Positions 8,650 to 18,012 of a stretch of DNA of 64,000 nucleotides are shown piece after piece. How positions within the stretch are numbered: position 1 is the first letter of the stretch; each line of letters opens with the position of its first letter. The DNA is from Gemmatimonadales bacterium (GTDB taxonomy: Bacteria; Gemmatimonadota; Gemmatimonadetes; Gemmatimonadales; GWC2-71-9), in assembly GCA_036500345.1 (NCBI GenBank), contig DASYCE010000007.1, positions 124,001 through 188,000 of the forward strand, written 5' to 3'. The notes under the pieces are model-generated. The model was not told the origin of the DNA, searched no databases, and saw only the letters and a list, made by a program, of their open reading frames with translations. A program made the translations under genes and the position numbers.

Positions 8650-9980
8650 CGACTCCCCGCTCTGCCGCTGGTTGCCAGCCGTTCCGCAAGCCACCCCTTC
8701 ACCTGGTCGAGCCCCACGCGATCCTGGCTCATCGAATCGCGGTGGCGGATCGTCACGCTGCGACTCGCTGCCGTCTCGCCGTCGATCGTCACGCACCATG
8801 GCGTCCCGATCTCATCCTGCCGGCGATATCTCCGCCCGATCGCTCCGGCATCGTCGTAGTATGCGGAGAAATCGTGGTGCAGGTCGTGATACAGCTCCAT
8901 CGCGAGCTCCGGCATCCCGTCCTTCTTGACGAGCGGCAGGACCGCGGCCTTCACCGGTGCGACGTGCGGCGCAAATCCCATCACCACGCGCATCTCACCC
9001 TCGACCGTCTCTTCGCGATAGGCATCGGCCATCACCGTGAGTGTCACGCGATCGGCACCGGCGGCGGTCTCGACGACGTACGGCACGTAGCGCTCACCAC
9101 TCGCCTGCTCGAAATACTCCAGCTTCTTCCCGGAATATTCCTGGTGTCGCTTCAGGTCGAAGTCGGTGCGGTTGTGCACCCCTTCGATCTCCTGCCATCC
9201 GAAGGGAAACTCGTATTCAATGTCGTACGCCGCCTTGGCGTAGTGCGCCAGTTCGCCCGGACCGTGCTGGTGCCAGCGCAACCGTGATGGCTGCAAGCCC
9301 AGCGATTCGTGCCACGCCATCCGGATCACGCGCCACCGCTCGAACCATTCCTCGTCGGTTCCCGGCTTGACGAAGAACTGCATCTCCATCTGCTCGAACT
9401 CGCGAGTGCGGAAGATGAAGTTCCCCGGCGTGATCTCGTTGCGGAACGCCTTGCCGATCTGCGCGATGCCGAACGGAACCGTCTGCCGTGACGAGGTCAT
9501 CACGTTGAGGTAGTTGACGTATGTCCCCTGAGCCGTCTCGGGACGGAGATAGATCGTCGCGGCGGTCTCCTCCACCGGCCCCATGAACGTCTTGAACATC
9601 AGGTTGAACTGCCGCGCCTCGGTGAGCTGGCACGCGCTGTGTTGGCCCGGCGCCTTGCTCGGCTTCTGGGGACACTGCGCTTCGGCGAGCTTGTCGGCGC
9701 GGAAGCGCGCCTTGCAGGTGCGGCAATCGACCAGCGGGTCGGAGAACCCCGCCACATGCCCCGACGCTTCCCACACGCGCGGATGCATCAGGATCGCGGC
9801 ATCGAGCCCTTCGATGTCGTCGCGGCCGCGAACCATCGCGTGCCACCAGCGGTCCTTGATGTTCCGCTTGAGTTCCACTCCCAGCGGCCCGTAATCCCAC
9901 ACCGAGCCGAGCCCGCCGTAGACCTCGGAGGACTGAAAGACGAAGCCCCGGCGTTTGGCCAGGGAGACCAGTTTGTCCAT
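8646..9980 (-). CDS. glyQS: Glycyl-tRNA synthetase, single-chain dimeric type
   Basis: A class II aminoacyl-tRNA synthetase of about 444 residues that charges tRNA-Gly. It shows the eukaryote/archaea-like dimeric form: SSEVYGGLGSVWDYGPLG at the N-terminus, a cysteine pair in DCRTCKARF, the RPETAQGTYVNYLNVM block, FGIAQIGKAFRNEITP and REFEQMEMQFFV. The C-terminal anticodon-binding domain follows, ending in VTIRHRDSM. I place the start at the ATG at 9980 (MDKLVSLAKRRGF), because family members begin here; an in-frame ATG at 9998 would add six residues. It is divergent from the pilin operon. Confidence 0.95.
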   Translation of the reverse strand: MDKLVSLAKRRGFVFQSSEVYGGLGSVWDYGPLGVELKRNIKDRWWHAMVRGRDDIEGLDAAILMHPRVWEASGHVAGFSDPLVDCRTCKARFRADKLAEAQCPQKPSKAPGQHSACQLTEARQFNLMFKTFMGPVEETAATIYLRPETAQGTYVNYLNVMTSSRQTVPFGIAQIGKAFRNEITPGNFIFRTREFEQMEMQFFVKPGTDEEWFERWRVIRMAWHESLGLQPSRLRWHQHGPGELAHYAKAAYDIEYEFPFGWQEIEGVHNRTDFDLKRHQEYSGKKLEYFEQASGERYVPYVVETAAGADRVTLTVMADAYREETVEGEMRVVMGFAPHVAPVKAAVLPLVKKDGMPELAMELYHDLHHDFSAYYDDAGAIGRRYRRQDEIGTPWCVTIDGETAASRSVTIRHRDSMSQDRVGLDQVKGWLAERLATSGRAGSR

Positions 9981-10087
9981 TACAGATCCATCAGGCATCG
10001 GGCGATACTGGCTAAGGTGGAAGTCTGTCGCAGTGCGCCAAAACGTAACAAACCATTGTGTTTCTTGCCTATCCGGGCGGGACTGTC

Positions 10088-10657
10088 ATGATCAAGAACC
10101 GAGCCGTACGAACCGCGAGACCGGGCGAAATCCCGGGGCGGCGCGGTGTCACGTTGCTCGAAATGGTCATCGTGATCGTGATGATCGGCATCCTCTCCGC
10201 GATCGCGCTGAGCCGCCTCGACTGGCGCCGGTATCAGGCCGATGCCGCCGCGCGCGGGGCGATGGCTGAACTCGCCACTGCCCAGCGACTGGCACTGTCG
10301 CTTCAGACCAACACCGTCATCACCTTCCCCGACAGCGGACGGATGCAGATCCTCGAGGACGCCAACAACAATGGCGGCGCCGATGCCGGCGAACGGGTCC
10401 GCGTCGTGCCGCTCGACAACGGATTCTCCTACGGCCAGTCCACCGCGCCATCGATTCCGTCACCCGACGACGGCACCCCGGTCTCCACGGTGACGTTCCA
10501 TCGCGACGGCTCCGCCGACCACAGCGGCACCGTCTACGTCCACGGCCCGGGATACGATCCCAACTGCACTCACTGCCGCGCGGTCGCGATCGCACGCGCC
10601 ACCGGCCGTGTCGTCTGGTATTCCTATTCGACCGGCACCTGGAAGCGAGCCAATTGA
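10088..10657 (+). CDS. FimT/GspH-type minor pilin
   Basis: 189 residues with a class III prepilin signal: a basic leader, then RRG, then VTLLEMVIVIVMIGILSAIA with the +5 glutamate. The prepilin peptidase would cut after the glycine at residue 20. The soluble domain contains a DANNNGGADAGE loop that fits the 12-position EF-hand calcium pattern, and a CTHC pair near the C-terminus. It heads a four-gene plus-strand pilin operon. FimT-type minor pilins prime type IV pilus assembly and can bind DNA for natural transformation. Confidence 0.85.
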   Translation: MIKNRAVRTARPGEIPGRRGVTLLEMVIVIVMIGILSAIALSRLDWRRYQADAAARGAMAELATAQRLALSLQTNTVITFPDSGRMQILEDANNNGGADAGERVRVVPLDNGFSYGQSTAPSIPSPDDGTPVSTVTFHRDGSADHSGTVYVHGPGYDPNCTHCRAVAIARATGRVVWYSYSTGTWKRAN

Positions 10658-11049
10658 TGGCGAATCGCCGCGGCTTCACCATCGTCGAGATCCTCGTCGC
10701 GATCGTGGTCCTCACCGTCCTCGCCGTCGGCGTGGCGCGGTTCGCCGCCGTCTTCGGCAAGACCCTCGGGACCTCGTCGGTACGCGTGGTCGCCGCCGGC
10801 ATCGCCTCCGACCGGATGCAGCTGATCCGTGCCGACCCGCGTTACACCTCGCTCGTTGGCCTCTACAACGCCGGCGCCGGTGCCGACACCACCGGCTTTC
10901 CGGATTATCCCCGCATGCGACGGGTCACCACCGTGGTCCGCGACCAGTCGGGGAATCCTGCCCGCGATCTCACCACCATCACGGTGCGCATCATCGAGCC
11001 GAGCCTTCGGGATACCGTGTCGGTCACCTCCGTCGTGGCGAGTCCGTGA
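10657..11049 (+). CDS. PilV/GspI-type minor pilin
   Basis: 130 residues. The class III signal is MANRRG then FTIVEILVAIVVLTVLAVG, with cleavage after the glycine and the conserved glutamate at +5. A short globular domain follows. The start overlaps the previous stop (TGATG), and its stop overlaps the next ATG. Size and position in a FimT-PilV-PilW-PilX order support a PilV-like pilus-initiation subunit. Confidence 0.8.
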   Translation: MANRRGFTIVEILVAIVVLTVLAVGVARFAAVFGKTLGTSSVRVVAAGIASDRMQLIRADPRYTSLVGLYNAGAGADTTGFPDYPRMRRVTTVVRDQSGNPARDLTTITVRIIEPSLRDTVSVTSVVASP

Positions 11050-12236
11050 TGCGCACCTTCCGATCGGTCCGGCGGCGCGCCGGATTCACGCTGGTCGAAC
11101 TCCTCCTCGCGATGACGATGGCCGTCGCGGTGAGCGGCGCGGCGTTCGCGCTCTTCCACTCGCAGTCGACCTTCTTCGGGACCAACGAGCAGCGGTACGA
11201 CATGCTGCAGAACGCCCGCGGCGCGCTCGAAGACGCCGAACGGGTGGTCCGCACCATGGGCGCCGGCGTCCCGAACAATCAGCCGGTCCTCGTCTACGGC
11301 GACAGCGCCACACTGGCGTTCAATACTGATTACATCGAACGCGACACCGCCGACACGCGCTGGGCGGCGTACTTCAACGCCGAAACTCCCGACGCCGAGA
11401 CGATCGTGTGGGATGTCACCAATTCGTCGGTGATTCCCGGCACGTCGTACAGCTATCCTCCGACCACGTACGCCCTGGCGAGCGGTGACCCGTCGCCGGC
11501 CGAGACATACATCCTCTATTTCTCACCGGACTCGTCGACCGCACGAACCGACGACTACATCCTCTGGCAGCGGGTCAATAACGGCACGCCGACACTGGTG
11601 GCGCGCAACATCCTCCCGCACCCCAACGGCAAGCCGTTCTTCATGTACCTGCAGCGGCGCACGCTGACCACCGGCGACACGCTCATCGTCGAACCGGCCG
11701 CCAACCTTCCGCTCGAACGCCGGACGCTCATCGCGGGGATCACCCGCGCCGACAGCGCCTCCTACGTCCGCCCCGATTCGGTGCGCGCCGTCGAGCTGAA
11801 CATGCGATTCACCAACGGCCAGAGCGGCACCGACCAGCGCTTCCGCGACGTCCAGACCACGATCCAGGTGCCGAACAACGGGATCCCGATCCCGACCGTC
11901 TGCGGGCGCGCGCCGTTCTCCCCGACGTCGTTCACCGTGGTCGATACCGTCGCGGGGAGCGGGCGTCTCTGGCTCAGCTGGAACCGCTCGATTGATCAGG
12001 ACGCCGGCGAGCAGGATGTGCTGCAGTACATCCTCTACCGCAAGCTGCAGGGCGCCACCAGCTGGTCGGATCCGCTGGCGGTCGTCCGGCGCGTGCCCAC
12101 CCAGACGAGCTACACCGAAGAGATCTCCGACAACGTTCCCGGCACCGCGTACACCTACGGCATCTCGGCCCAGGATTGCACGCCGTCGGAGTCGACGATC
12201 ACGGTGTTGAACGTGACAGCATCGATCGCCCCTTGA
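11049..12236 (+). CDS. PilW-type minor pilin with a C-terminal fibronectin III-like domain
   Basis: 395 residues. The prepilin signal RRAG then FTLVELLLAMTMAVAVSGAA places the cleavage site near residue 12. A globular beta-rich region follows. From about residue 285, after a VCGRAPFSP stretch, the sequence has the strand pattern of a fibronectin type III domain (PTSFTVVDTVAGSGRLWLSW, YILYRKLQG, YTEEISDNVPGTAYTYGIS). Such domains often bind surfaces or other proteins. The gene is coupled to pilV and precedes the PilX-like gene by 14 bases. Confidence 0.8.
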   Translation: MRTFRSVRRRAGFTLVELLLAMTMAVAVSGAAFALFHSQSTFFGTNEQRYDMLQNARGALEDAERVVRTMGAGVPNNQPVLVYGDSATLAFNTDYIERDTADTRWAAYFNAETPDAETIVWDVTNSSVIPGTSYSYPPTTYALASGDPSPAETYILYFSPDSSTARTDDYILWQRVNNGTPTLVARNILPHPNGKPFFMYLQRRTLTTGDTLIVEPAANLPLERRTLIAGITRADSASYVRPDSVRAVELNMRFTNGQSGTDQRFRDVQTTIQVPNNGIPIPTVCGRAPFSPTSFTVVDTVAGSGRLWLSWNRSIDQDAGEQDVLQYILYRKLQGATSWSDPLAVVRRVPTQTSYTEEISDNVPGTAYTYGISAQDCTPSESTITVLNVTASIAP

Positions 12237-12250
12237 GCTGGAGGTCTCTC

Positions 12251-14260
12251 ATGCGAAGTGTGTCACTGGATCGCCGTGGCGCGGCGCTCTTCATGGCGAT
12301 GCTCATCGCGATTGCCATCGCCGGCATCGCCCTCGGCGGTGTCCTCCTGTCGTCGGGCGCCGATCTCTCGACGCGGTACAACGCCAAGGAAGCGCTGCTC
12401 CAGTCATCGGCGGACGGCGGCCTCGAAATGGTGCGCGATTCGCTCAATCGCGGGATCTTCGATTCGCTGCTGCCGCCGACCGGCTATACCACGCTCGCGT
12501 CGCATGTCCCCGTGCTCGACGCCCTCGGCAACGCCGAGCCGCGGATCAACCTCTCGCTCTACGTGGGACGCACCGGCGGGCGCACCGGTGGTGCGGCGAC
12601 CGCCGGCCAGTACGGCAGCAACTTCGCCAGCGCGCTGTCGATCATCAGCGACGTCCGCGGAGCGGTCACCGCGCGGCGGCTCCTCCTCACCCAGGAGTCG
12701 TGGGCGAAGTTCGCAGTCGCGATCAACAAGTGGAGCGGCAGCGCGATGTATGGCTGCGATGAATCGGTCAACGGACCGTTCTTCTCCAACACCAGCGTCA
12801 ATCTCCAGACCGGGTGCGGCGCGGGCAGCGGCACCCTGTTCACCTCGTCCGTGAACGTCGTCGGCTCGATTTCCGGCGTCGGATCAGGTCGCTTCGATCT
12901 CGGCTACAAGACCGGCGTTACCGCGATTCCGTGGCCGACTCCGGCCCGCATCGCGCTGATGCAGCAGTACGCGCAGGACGCCGACGCCGCCGGCGGAGAC
13001 TACGACCTCACCTCGATCACCAACGGATCGACGATCCCCGGCCTGCGCATCGAGTTCGTCACCATCGACGTGAACGGCAACGGTATCATCGACTGGGACG
13101 AAGGGTTCATGCGTGTCTGGGTTCCAGCCAATTCCAGCGATTCGGTTCTCGCCTACGCGACCGGCCGCAAGTGGCCGTCGGTGCCGTCCGGCACCACGCA
13201 GGCGAACGATCCCAACATGATTTCGCGGAACTGCGGCGGCGTGACCACGATCAACGGGACCAGCCAGTTCTTCACCGCCGACAGCGTCTACAGCGCCACC
13301 ACCGGCGGCGGCTCGGCACAGCGCACCGCCGTGCGCTCCCTGCTCAGCAGCTCGACCGATCAGCGCCGCTGCTATCTCGGCGGCGACCCGCACCTCTTCA
13401 CCGGGATCACGCACGACACGCTGACGCCGGATTCGACGATCACCAACCTTCCGATCGCGTCGAACAACTTCGGCTGGTGGAAGAAGCGGCGGTCCGGCGC
13501 GCTCTCCACACTCGCCGCTGTCCGCACCGGAGACGCCTCGTACCTCATCCCTCTCGGCGCCAACCCGAACTTCAAGGGCGTGATCTACGTCAACGGTGAC
13601 GTGGCACTCAGCGGCAAGCTCCGCGGCCGCGTCTCGGTCTTCGCCACCGGCAACATCGTCATGGCCGACGACCTGCTGTACCAGAATCCTCCGGGGACCA
13701 ACTGCAGCGCCACCGGCGACATCTTCGGCGCGATCGCGACCAGGGACGTGGTGATCGAGGACAACAACCTGCAGACGCCGTTTGCGGTCAACAGCAAGGT
13801 CTATGGCGGATTCGACGACACCAACGACGCCAACTACAACATGTTCCTCCTCGCGGCAGGCGACGGCGGGACCACCAACGGCAACTGGTACGGCGAAGGG
13901 GTCTCGTCGCCGTGGAACTACTACACGACGGCGTTCCCGGTCGCGAGTGCGGAACCGGGCACTGCGAATTCCAACTGGGATATCTCGGCGATCAACCAGA
14001 AGTGCGGTTCGGCGGTGAACGGCTGCGTCCGCGTGACCGGCGGCCTGGCGCAAGGACGCGTCGACGACGCGACCTACTACGGCTCAGGGTTCTATGGGTG
14101 GGCTGAAGCGCACACGTACGATGCCTGCGGTGGCGTGAATCCGCCGCCGTACTTTCCGACCACGGGGCGCTTCATCCCGAGCCGCTATTACGAGATCGAT
14201 CCGGTGTGGCTCAACAGCATCGGGATCGGGACGTACTTCACCCGCCTGCAGGCGCAGTAA
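12251..14260 (+). CDS. Large PilX-like pilus-associated protein with EF-hand-like loop
   Basis: 669 residues. A short basic leader RRGAALFMAM is followed by a membrane helix (AIAIAGIALGGVLLSSG) without the classical FTLIE glutamate, as in PilX/GspK-type proteins. The large extracellular part contains DVNGNGIIDWDE, a full EF-hand-type calcium loop, near residue 280. It also has a long glycine/asparagine-rich beta region (KGVIYVNGDVALSGKLRG, NIVMADDLLY) resembling the polymer-like C-terminal domain of pilus-linked proteins. A GGAGG lies just upstream of the ATG. It ends the pilin operon and converges on purA. A role at the pilus tip or in adhesion is an inference. Confidence 0.75.
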   Translation: MRSVSLDRRGAALFMAMLIAIAIAGIALGGVLLSSGADLSTRYNAKEALLQSSADGGLEMVRDSLNRGIFDSLLPPTGYTTLASHVPVLDALGNAEPRINLSLYVGRTGGRTGGAATAGQYGSNFASALSIISDVRGAVTARRLLLTQESWAKFAVAINKWSGSAMYGCDESVNGPFFSNTSVNLQTGCGAGSGTLFTSSVNVVGSISGVGSGRFDLGYKTGVTAIPWPTPARIALMQQYAQDADAAGGDYDLTSITNGSTIPGLRIEFVTIDVNGNGIIDWDEGFMRVWVPANSSDSVLAYATGRKWPSVPSGTTQANDPNMISRNCGGVTTINGTSQFFTADSVYSATTGGGSAQRTAVRSLLSSSTDQRRCYLGGDPHLFTGITHDTLTPDSTITNLPIASNNFGWWKKRRSGALSTLAAVRTGDASYLIPLGANPNFKGVIYVNGDVALSGKLRGRVSVFATGNIVMADDLLYQNPPGTNCSATGDIFGAIATRDVVIEDNNLQTPFAVNSKVYGGFDDTNDANYNMFLLAAGDGGTTNGNWYGEGVSSPWNYYTTAFPVASAEPGTANSNWDISAINQKCGSAVNGCVRVTGGLAQGRVDDATYYGSGFYGWAEAHTYDACGGVNPPPYFPTTGRFIPSRYYEIDPVWLNSIGIGTYFTRLQAQ

Positions 14261-14263
14261 CGC

Positions 14264-15544
14264 TCAGACTTCGATGATCTGATCGCGCCGGGTGCCGACG
14301 CTCACGTAGCGGATCGGTTGCCCGGCGAGATCCTCGAGGCGATCGAGATAGGCGCGCGCGGCTGGAGGCAGGTCGGCGAGCCGCCGCGCGGACGTCGTCG
14401 GTCGCTCCCATCCGGGAAGCACCTCATACACCGGCTCCACCCGCTCGAGCGCTTCCACGTCGCTCGGCACTTCCGCGCACTCCGATCCGTCCAGCCGGTA
14501 CGACACGCCCACCGGAATCTCGGCGAAGGTGTCGAGCACGTCGAGCTTCGTCACCGCGAGGCCGGTGAGTCCGTTGACTCGCGCCGAATAGCGGACCACG
14601 GTGGCGTCGAACCACCCGCAACGCCGCGGACGGCCGGTCGTGGCGCCGAATTCTCCGCCGAGTTCGCGGAGCCGCGATTCGAGGTCGCCGCTCGCCTCTG
14701 TGGGCAGCGGGCCGTTCCCCACCCGCGTCGTGTACGCCTTCACCACGCCGAGGACGCCGTCGATGTCGGTCGGGCCGATCCCCGCGCCGATGGCGGCACC
14801 GCCGGCGGTGGTGTTCGACGACGTCACGAACGGATAGGTCCCGTGATCGACGTCGAGGAGCGCGCCCTGCGCCCCTTCGAGCAGGACCCGTTGCGACGAG
14901 CGCAGCGCATTGTGGACCAGCAGGCCGGTGTCGGTGGCGAGCGGGCGAAGCTTGTTGCCGAGCCGCTTGAAGAGCTCGACGTGCGCATCGAGATCGGCGC
15001 CGGCGGCGGCGCCCATCAGGCGCAGCAGGGCGTTGGCGCGTTCGACGCGCGGCGTGAGAAAGTCGCGCGCATCGGCGTCGCGGCAGAGATCGGTGACGCG
15101 GACGCCGCGGCGGCCGATCTTGTCTTCGTACGCCGGCCCGATCCCGCGGCCGGTGGTGCCGATCTGCTGCTGCTTCTCGCTCGCCTGATCGAGGAGCTTG
15201 TGGTACGGCAGCACCACGTGCGCGCGATCGGAGATGAAGAGGCGACCGGTGACGTCGATCCCCTTCGATCCCAGCTGGTCGAGTTCGTTGAAGAACGTCT
15301 CGGGGTCGAGGACGACGCCGTTCCCGACGACGCATCGCGCCTGCGGATGGAGGATCCCCGACGGGATCTGGTGGAGCACCACCTGCTGTTCGCCGACCAC
15401 GACGGTGTGTCCGGCGTTGGCGCCCCCCTGATAGCGCACGACGAGATCGGCCTGCTCGGCGAGCACGTCGACGAGCTTCCCCTTCCCCTCGTCGCCCCAC
15501 TGGGCACCGACGACGACGATGCAGTTGTGCTTGCGGTCGAACAT
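14264..15544 (-). CDS. purA: Adenylosuccinate synthetase
   Basis: 426 residues, the normal length. It joins IMP and aspartate using GTP in the first committed step of AMP synthesis. Signatures include VVVGAQWGDEGKGKLVD at the N-terminus, the VRYQGGANAGHTVV block, QQIGTTGRGIGPAYEDK, EGAQGALLDVDHGTYPFVTS, TGRPRRCGWFD and the C-terminal YVSVGTRRDQ. The ATG touches the stop of the PilT-type ATPase gene (TGATG), so the two are translationally coupled. Confidence 0.97.
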   Translation of the reverse strand: MFDRKHNCIVVVGAQWGDEGKGKLVDVLAEQADLVVRYQGGANAGHTVVVGEQQVVLHQIPSGILHPQARCVVGNGVVLDPETFFNELDQLGSKGIDVTGRLFISDRAHVVLPYHKLLDQASEKQQQIGTTGRGIGPAYEDKIGRRGVRVTDLCRDADARDFLTPRVERANALLRLMGAAAGADLDAHVELFKRLGNKLRPLATDTGLLVHNALRSSQRVLLEGAQGALLDVDHGTYPFVTSSNTTAGGAAIGAGIGPTDIDGVLGVVKAYTTRVGNGPLPTEASGDLESRLRELGGEFGATTGRPRRCGWFDATVVRYSARVNGLTGLAVTKLDVLDTFAEIPVGVSYRLDGSECAEVPSDVEALERVEPVYEVLPGWERPTTSARRLADLPPAARAYLDRLEDLAGQPIRYVSVGTRRDQIIEV

Positions 15545-16551
15545 CAGCTCGGCTCTCGCGCGCCGTCACTGCGCGGGAAGAGTTCCGCCTTGCCGTCCTT
15601 CGCCGCCTTCTCGACGGCCCGGCGCAATGTCGGCGCATCGGCGCCGCCCGCGATGGCGTCGTGAATCGACGGCGTCATCTCGAACCACTCGATCACTACC
15701 TTGCGGCCGCCCCCCTTCCCCTTCGTCACCATCCGCTGCGCCAGCACGCCGCGCAGCACTTCGGCGAGACGGGTCCGCCCCACTTCGCGCTCCTCGGGAA
15801 GGAGCGTCGCGATCATCTGCTGAATGGCGGCGACGGAGTCGAATGCGGTGATCGAAGCGAGCACCAAGGCGCTCGATTCGGCGGCGCGAATGGCGCGATC
15901 GATCGCCATCGGCTCGCGCAGGTCGCTCAGGACGATCACGTCGGAATCCTGACGGCGGGCGGCTTGCAGCCCGGTCGCCACATCGTCGGTGTCGGTGCCG
16001 ATCTCGCGCTGCGAGATCGAACTCGACAGGTCGCGATGGAGATACTCGATCGGATCCTCGAGCGTCACGATGTGCCGCTTCTGGCCGCGGTTGATGTGAT
16101 GCACCATCGCGGCGATCGTCGACGTCTTCCCCGATCCGCCGGCACCGGTCACCAGCACCATTCCCGATTCGGTTTCGGCGAGGTGCGTGACGACGTCGGG
16201 AAGGCCAAGCCCCTCGGGTGTGGGAACCGAGAACGGAATCACCCGGAGCACCATCATGAACGACGACCGCTGGCGCAGCACGTTGATCCGGAACCGTCCG
16301 ACACCGGGGACGCCCCACGAGCAGTCGAAGTCGCGGATCGATTCGAGCCGCGCATCCTCTGGATCGAGTCCGGCGAACATCGCGGCGAGTGCGCGCGTCT
16401 GCTGCGGCGTGAGCCGCTGCTTGGTGAGCGGAACCAGTTCCCCCTCGACCCTCGCGCGAAAGACATCGCCAGCCTTGGCGTGCACATCCGATGCACCGCG
16501 CAGGACTGCCGCCTTGAGCACGCGCGCCAGCATCGGCGAGCTGTTGTTCAT
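15544..16551 (-). CDS. PilT/PilU-type pilus retraction ATPase
   Basis: 335 residues of the GspE/PilT secretion-ATPase superfamily. These cytoplasmic hexamers depolymerise type IV pili, which fits the minor pilin operon 1.3 kb away. Walker A is VTGAGGSGKTSTIAAM, the Asp box is HIVTLEDPIEYLH, and RGVLAQRMV corresponds to the family LRGVISQ block. The Walker B region reads DVIVLSDLREPMAI, with aspartate where most PilT proteins have the catalytic glutamate of GEMRD. At 335 residues it is near PilT size and lacks the long N-terminal region of PilB. Translation is coupled to trpS upstream and purA downstream. Confidence 0.85.
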   Translation of the reverse strand: MNNSSPMLARVLKAAVLRGASDVHAKAGDVFRARVEGELVPLTKQRLTPQQTRALAAMFAGLDPEDARLESIRDFDCSWGVPGVGRFRINVLRQRSSFMMVLRVIPFSVPTPEGLGLPDVVTHLAETESGMVLVTGAGGSGKTSTIAAMVHHINRGQKRHIVTLEDPIEYLHRDLSSSISQREIGTDTDDVATGLQAARRQDSDVIVLSDLREPMAIDRAIRAAESSALVLASITAFDSVAAIQQMIATLLPEEREVGRTRLAEVLRGVLAQRMVTKGKGGGRKVVIEWFEMTPSIHDAIAGGADAPTLRRAVEKAAKDGKAELFPRSDGAREPS

Positions 16552-17540
16552 CCGGCCTCCGGAAGAAAGCCCATGCGGCGCTTTACTTCGGTCAGGGTTG
16601 CCTTCGCCCGCGCCCGCACCTGGTCACGACCCGACGCCAGGACGCGATCGACCGCGCCGGGTGCGGCGGTCAATTCGCGCGCCCGCTCGCGAATCGGCGC
16701 GAGGGTATTGCTCATGTTATCGGCAAGAACGCGCTTGCAATCGATGCATCCCCACGCCGCGGTGCGGCACTTCACCGCGACTTCCTGCACCGTCGTGTCG
16801 GGCGAGAAATGCTTGTGCAGCGCGTAGAGGTTGCAGATCTCGGGCGTACCGGGATCCTGCTTCGTCTTCCGCGCCGGATCGGTCATGGCGGGACGGAGCT
16901 TCTGCCAGATCTCTTCCGGTGATTCAAGAATCCCGATGGTGTTCCCCAGCGACTTCGACATCTTCGCCTGGCCGTCGAGCCCGATGATCCGTCGTGCCGG
17001 CGAGAGGATCGGTTCCGGTTCGGGAAAGAACGGCTCGCCGGGCGAAAACATGTGGTTCCACCGGCGGGCGATCTCGCGGGTCAATTCGAGATGCTGCACC
17101 TGGTCTTCGCCCACCGGGACTCGTTCGGCGCGGTAGAGAAGGATGTCGGCCGCCATGAGAACTGGATAGGTCAGGATGCCGGCGGGGATCGCCTCGAACC
17201 GCTGCGCCTTGTCCTTGTACTGGGTCATCCGTTCCAGCTCGCCGACGTGCGCGATCGTGGTCAGGAGCCACGCCAGCGTGGCGTGCTCGGGGACGTGGCT
17301 CTGGACGAAGATCGGCGACCGTTCCGGGTCGACGCCGGCGGCGATCAGTCCGGTCGCCATCTGCCGGGTCCGCTCGGCGAGGGTGGCGGCGGCGTATGTC
17401 TGCGTGATGGCGTGCTGGTCGACGATGCAATAGATGCAGTCGTACTCGCCCTGCAGCGCTACCCAGTTCCGGATTGCGCCGAGCCAGTTGCCAATGTGGA
17501 TTTCGCCGGAAGGCTGGATACCAGAAAACACGCGGAGCAT
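16548..17540 (-). CDS. trpS: Tryptophanyl-tRNA synthetase
   Basis: 330 residues, a class Ic aminoacyl-tRNA synthetase that charges tRNA-Trp. The HIGH motif is in FSGIQPSGEIHIGNWLGAI and the KMSKS loop in DGQAKMSKSLGNTIGI. The CGxxDCK-like region reads AWGCIDCKRVLAD. The ATG at 17540 puts the conserved VFSGIQPSG block at the N-terminus; an earlier in-frame start adds twelve residues not expected in the family. The stop overlaps the start of the PilT-type gene. Confidence 0.96.
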   Translation of the reverse strand: MLRVFSGIQPSGEIHIGNWLGAIRNWVALQGEYDCIYCIVDQHAITQTYAAATLAERTRQMATGLIAAGVDPERSPIFVQSHVPEHATLAWLLTTIAHVGELERMTQYKDKAQRFEAIPAGILTYPVLMAADILLYRAERVPVGEDQVQHLELTREIARRWNHMFSPGEPFFPEPEPILSPARRIIGLDGQAKMSKSLGNTIGILESPEEIWQKLRPAMTDPARKTKQDPGTPEICNLYALHKHFSPDTTVQEVAVKCRTAAWGCIDCKRVLADNMSNTLAPIRERARELTAAPGAVDRVLASGRDQVRARAKATLTEVKRRMGFLPEAG

Positions 17541-17610
17541 TGGGCGCAAGTTACCCGGCCCTGCGAGGCTGGGCAATCAGATTACGAGGCCTGGTGAGCG
17601 CCCGCGGAGC

Positions 17611-18012
17611 CTACGGTCCGGCCGGCTCTTCGTTGGGGTAATTGAACAGGAGCTGGTTGCCATCGGGGTCGTCCACCACGAGCAAACGGTACCCCCATTC
17701 GCCATCCTTTACGGTGACGCCGTTCGCCTCCAGGTCAGCGCGCAATGCGTTGAGTGCGGCGGTCCCGGCGGCGGCGGTCGGTGGGTCGGTATTGAGCGAG
17801 ATGAAGACGACGGTCTGACCGACCTTGCCGGGCCAGCTCTTCGACAGGATCAGCGAACAGCCATCGCGGTCGACTTGAGCGACGAACGGCTTGCCGTCTT
17901 CGTCGAACGACCAGGGCGACGTGAAACCGAGGCGGTCGACGAAGAAGCGGAGCGAGGCCGCGACGTCGCGGACTGGGAGGATCGTTCGAGCGAACCATTC
18001 CGGACGTGGCAT
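17611..18012 (-). CDS. VOC-superfamily (glyoxalase/bleomycin-resistance-like) protein
   Basis: 133 residues with the paired beta-alpha-beta modules of the vicinal oxygen chelate fold: ARTILPVRDVAASLRFFVDR at the start, GCSLILSKSW in the middle, and the typical C-terminal RLLVVDDPDGNQLLFNYPN. These proteins act as dioxygenases, glyoxalases or drug-binding resistance proteins; nothing here distinguishes which. The start at 18012 is preceded by a GGAGGGGA tract. The upstream flank is the 21-bp repeat field. Confidence 0.85.
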   Translation of the reverse strand: MPRPEWFARTILPVRDVAASLRFFVDRLGFTSPWSFDEDGKPFVAQVDRDGCSLILSKSWPGKVGQTVVFISLNTDPPTAAAGTAALNALRADLEANGVTVKDGEWGYRLLVVDDPDGNQLLFNYPNEEPAGP

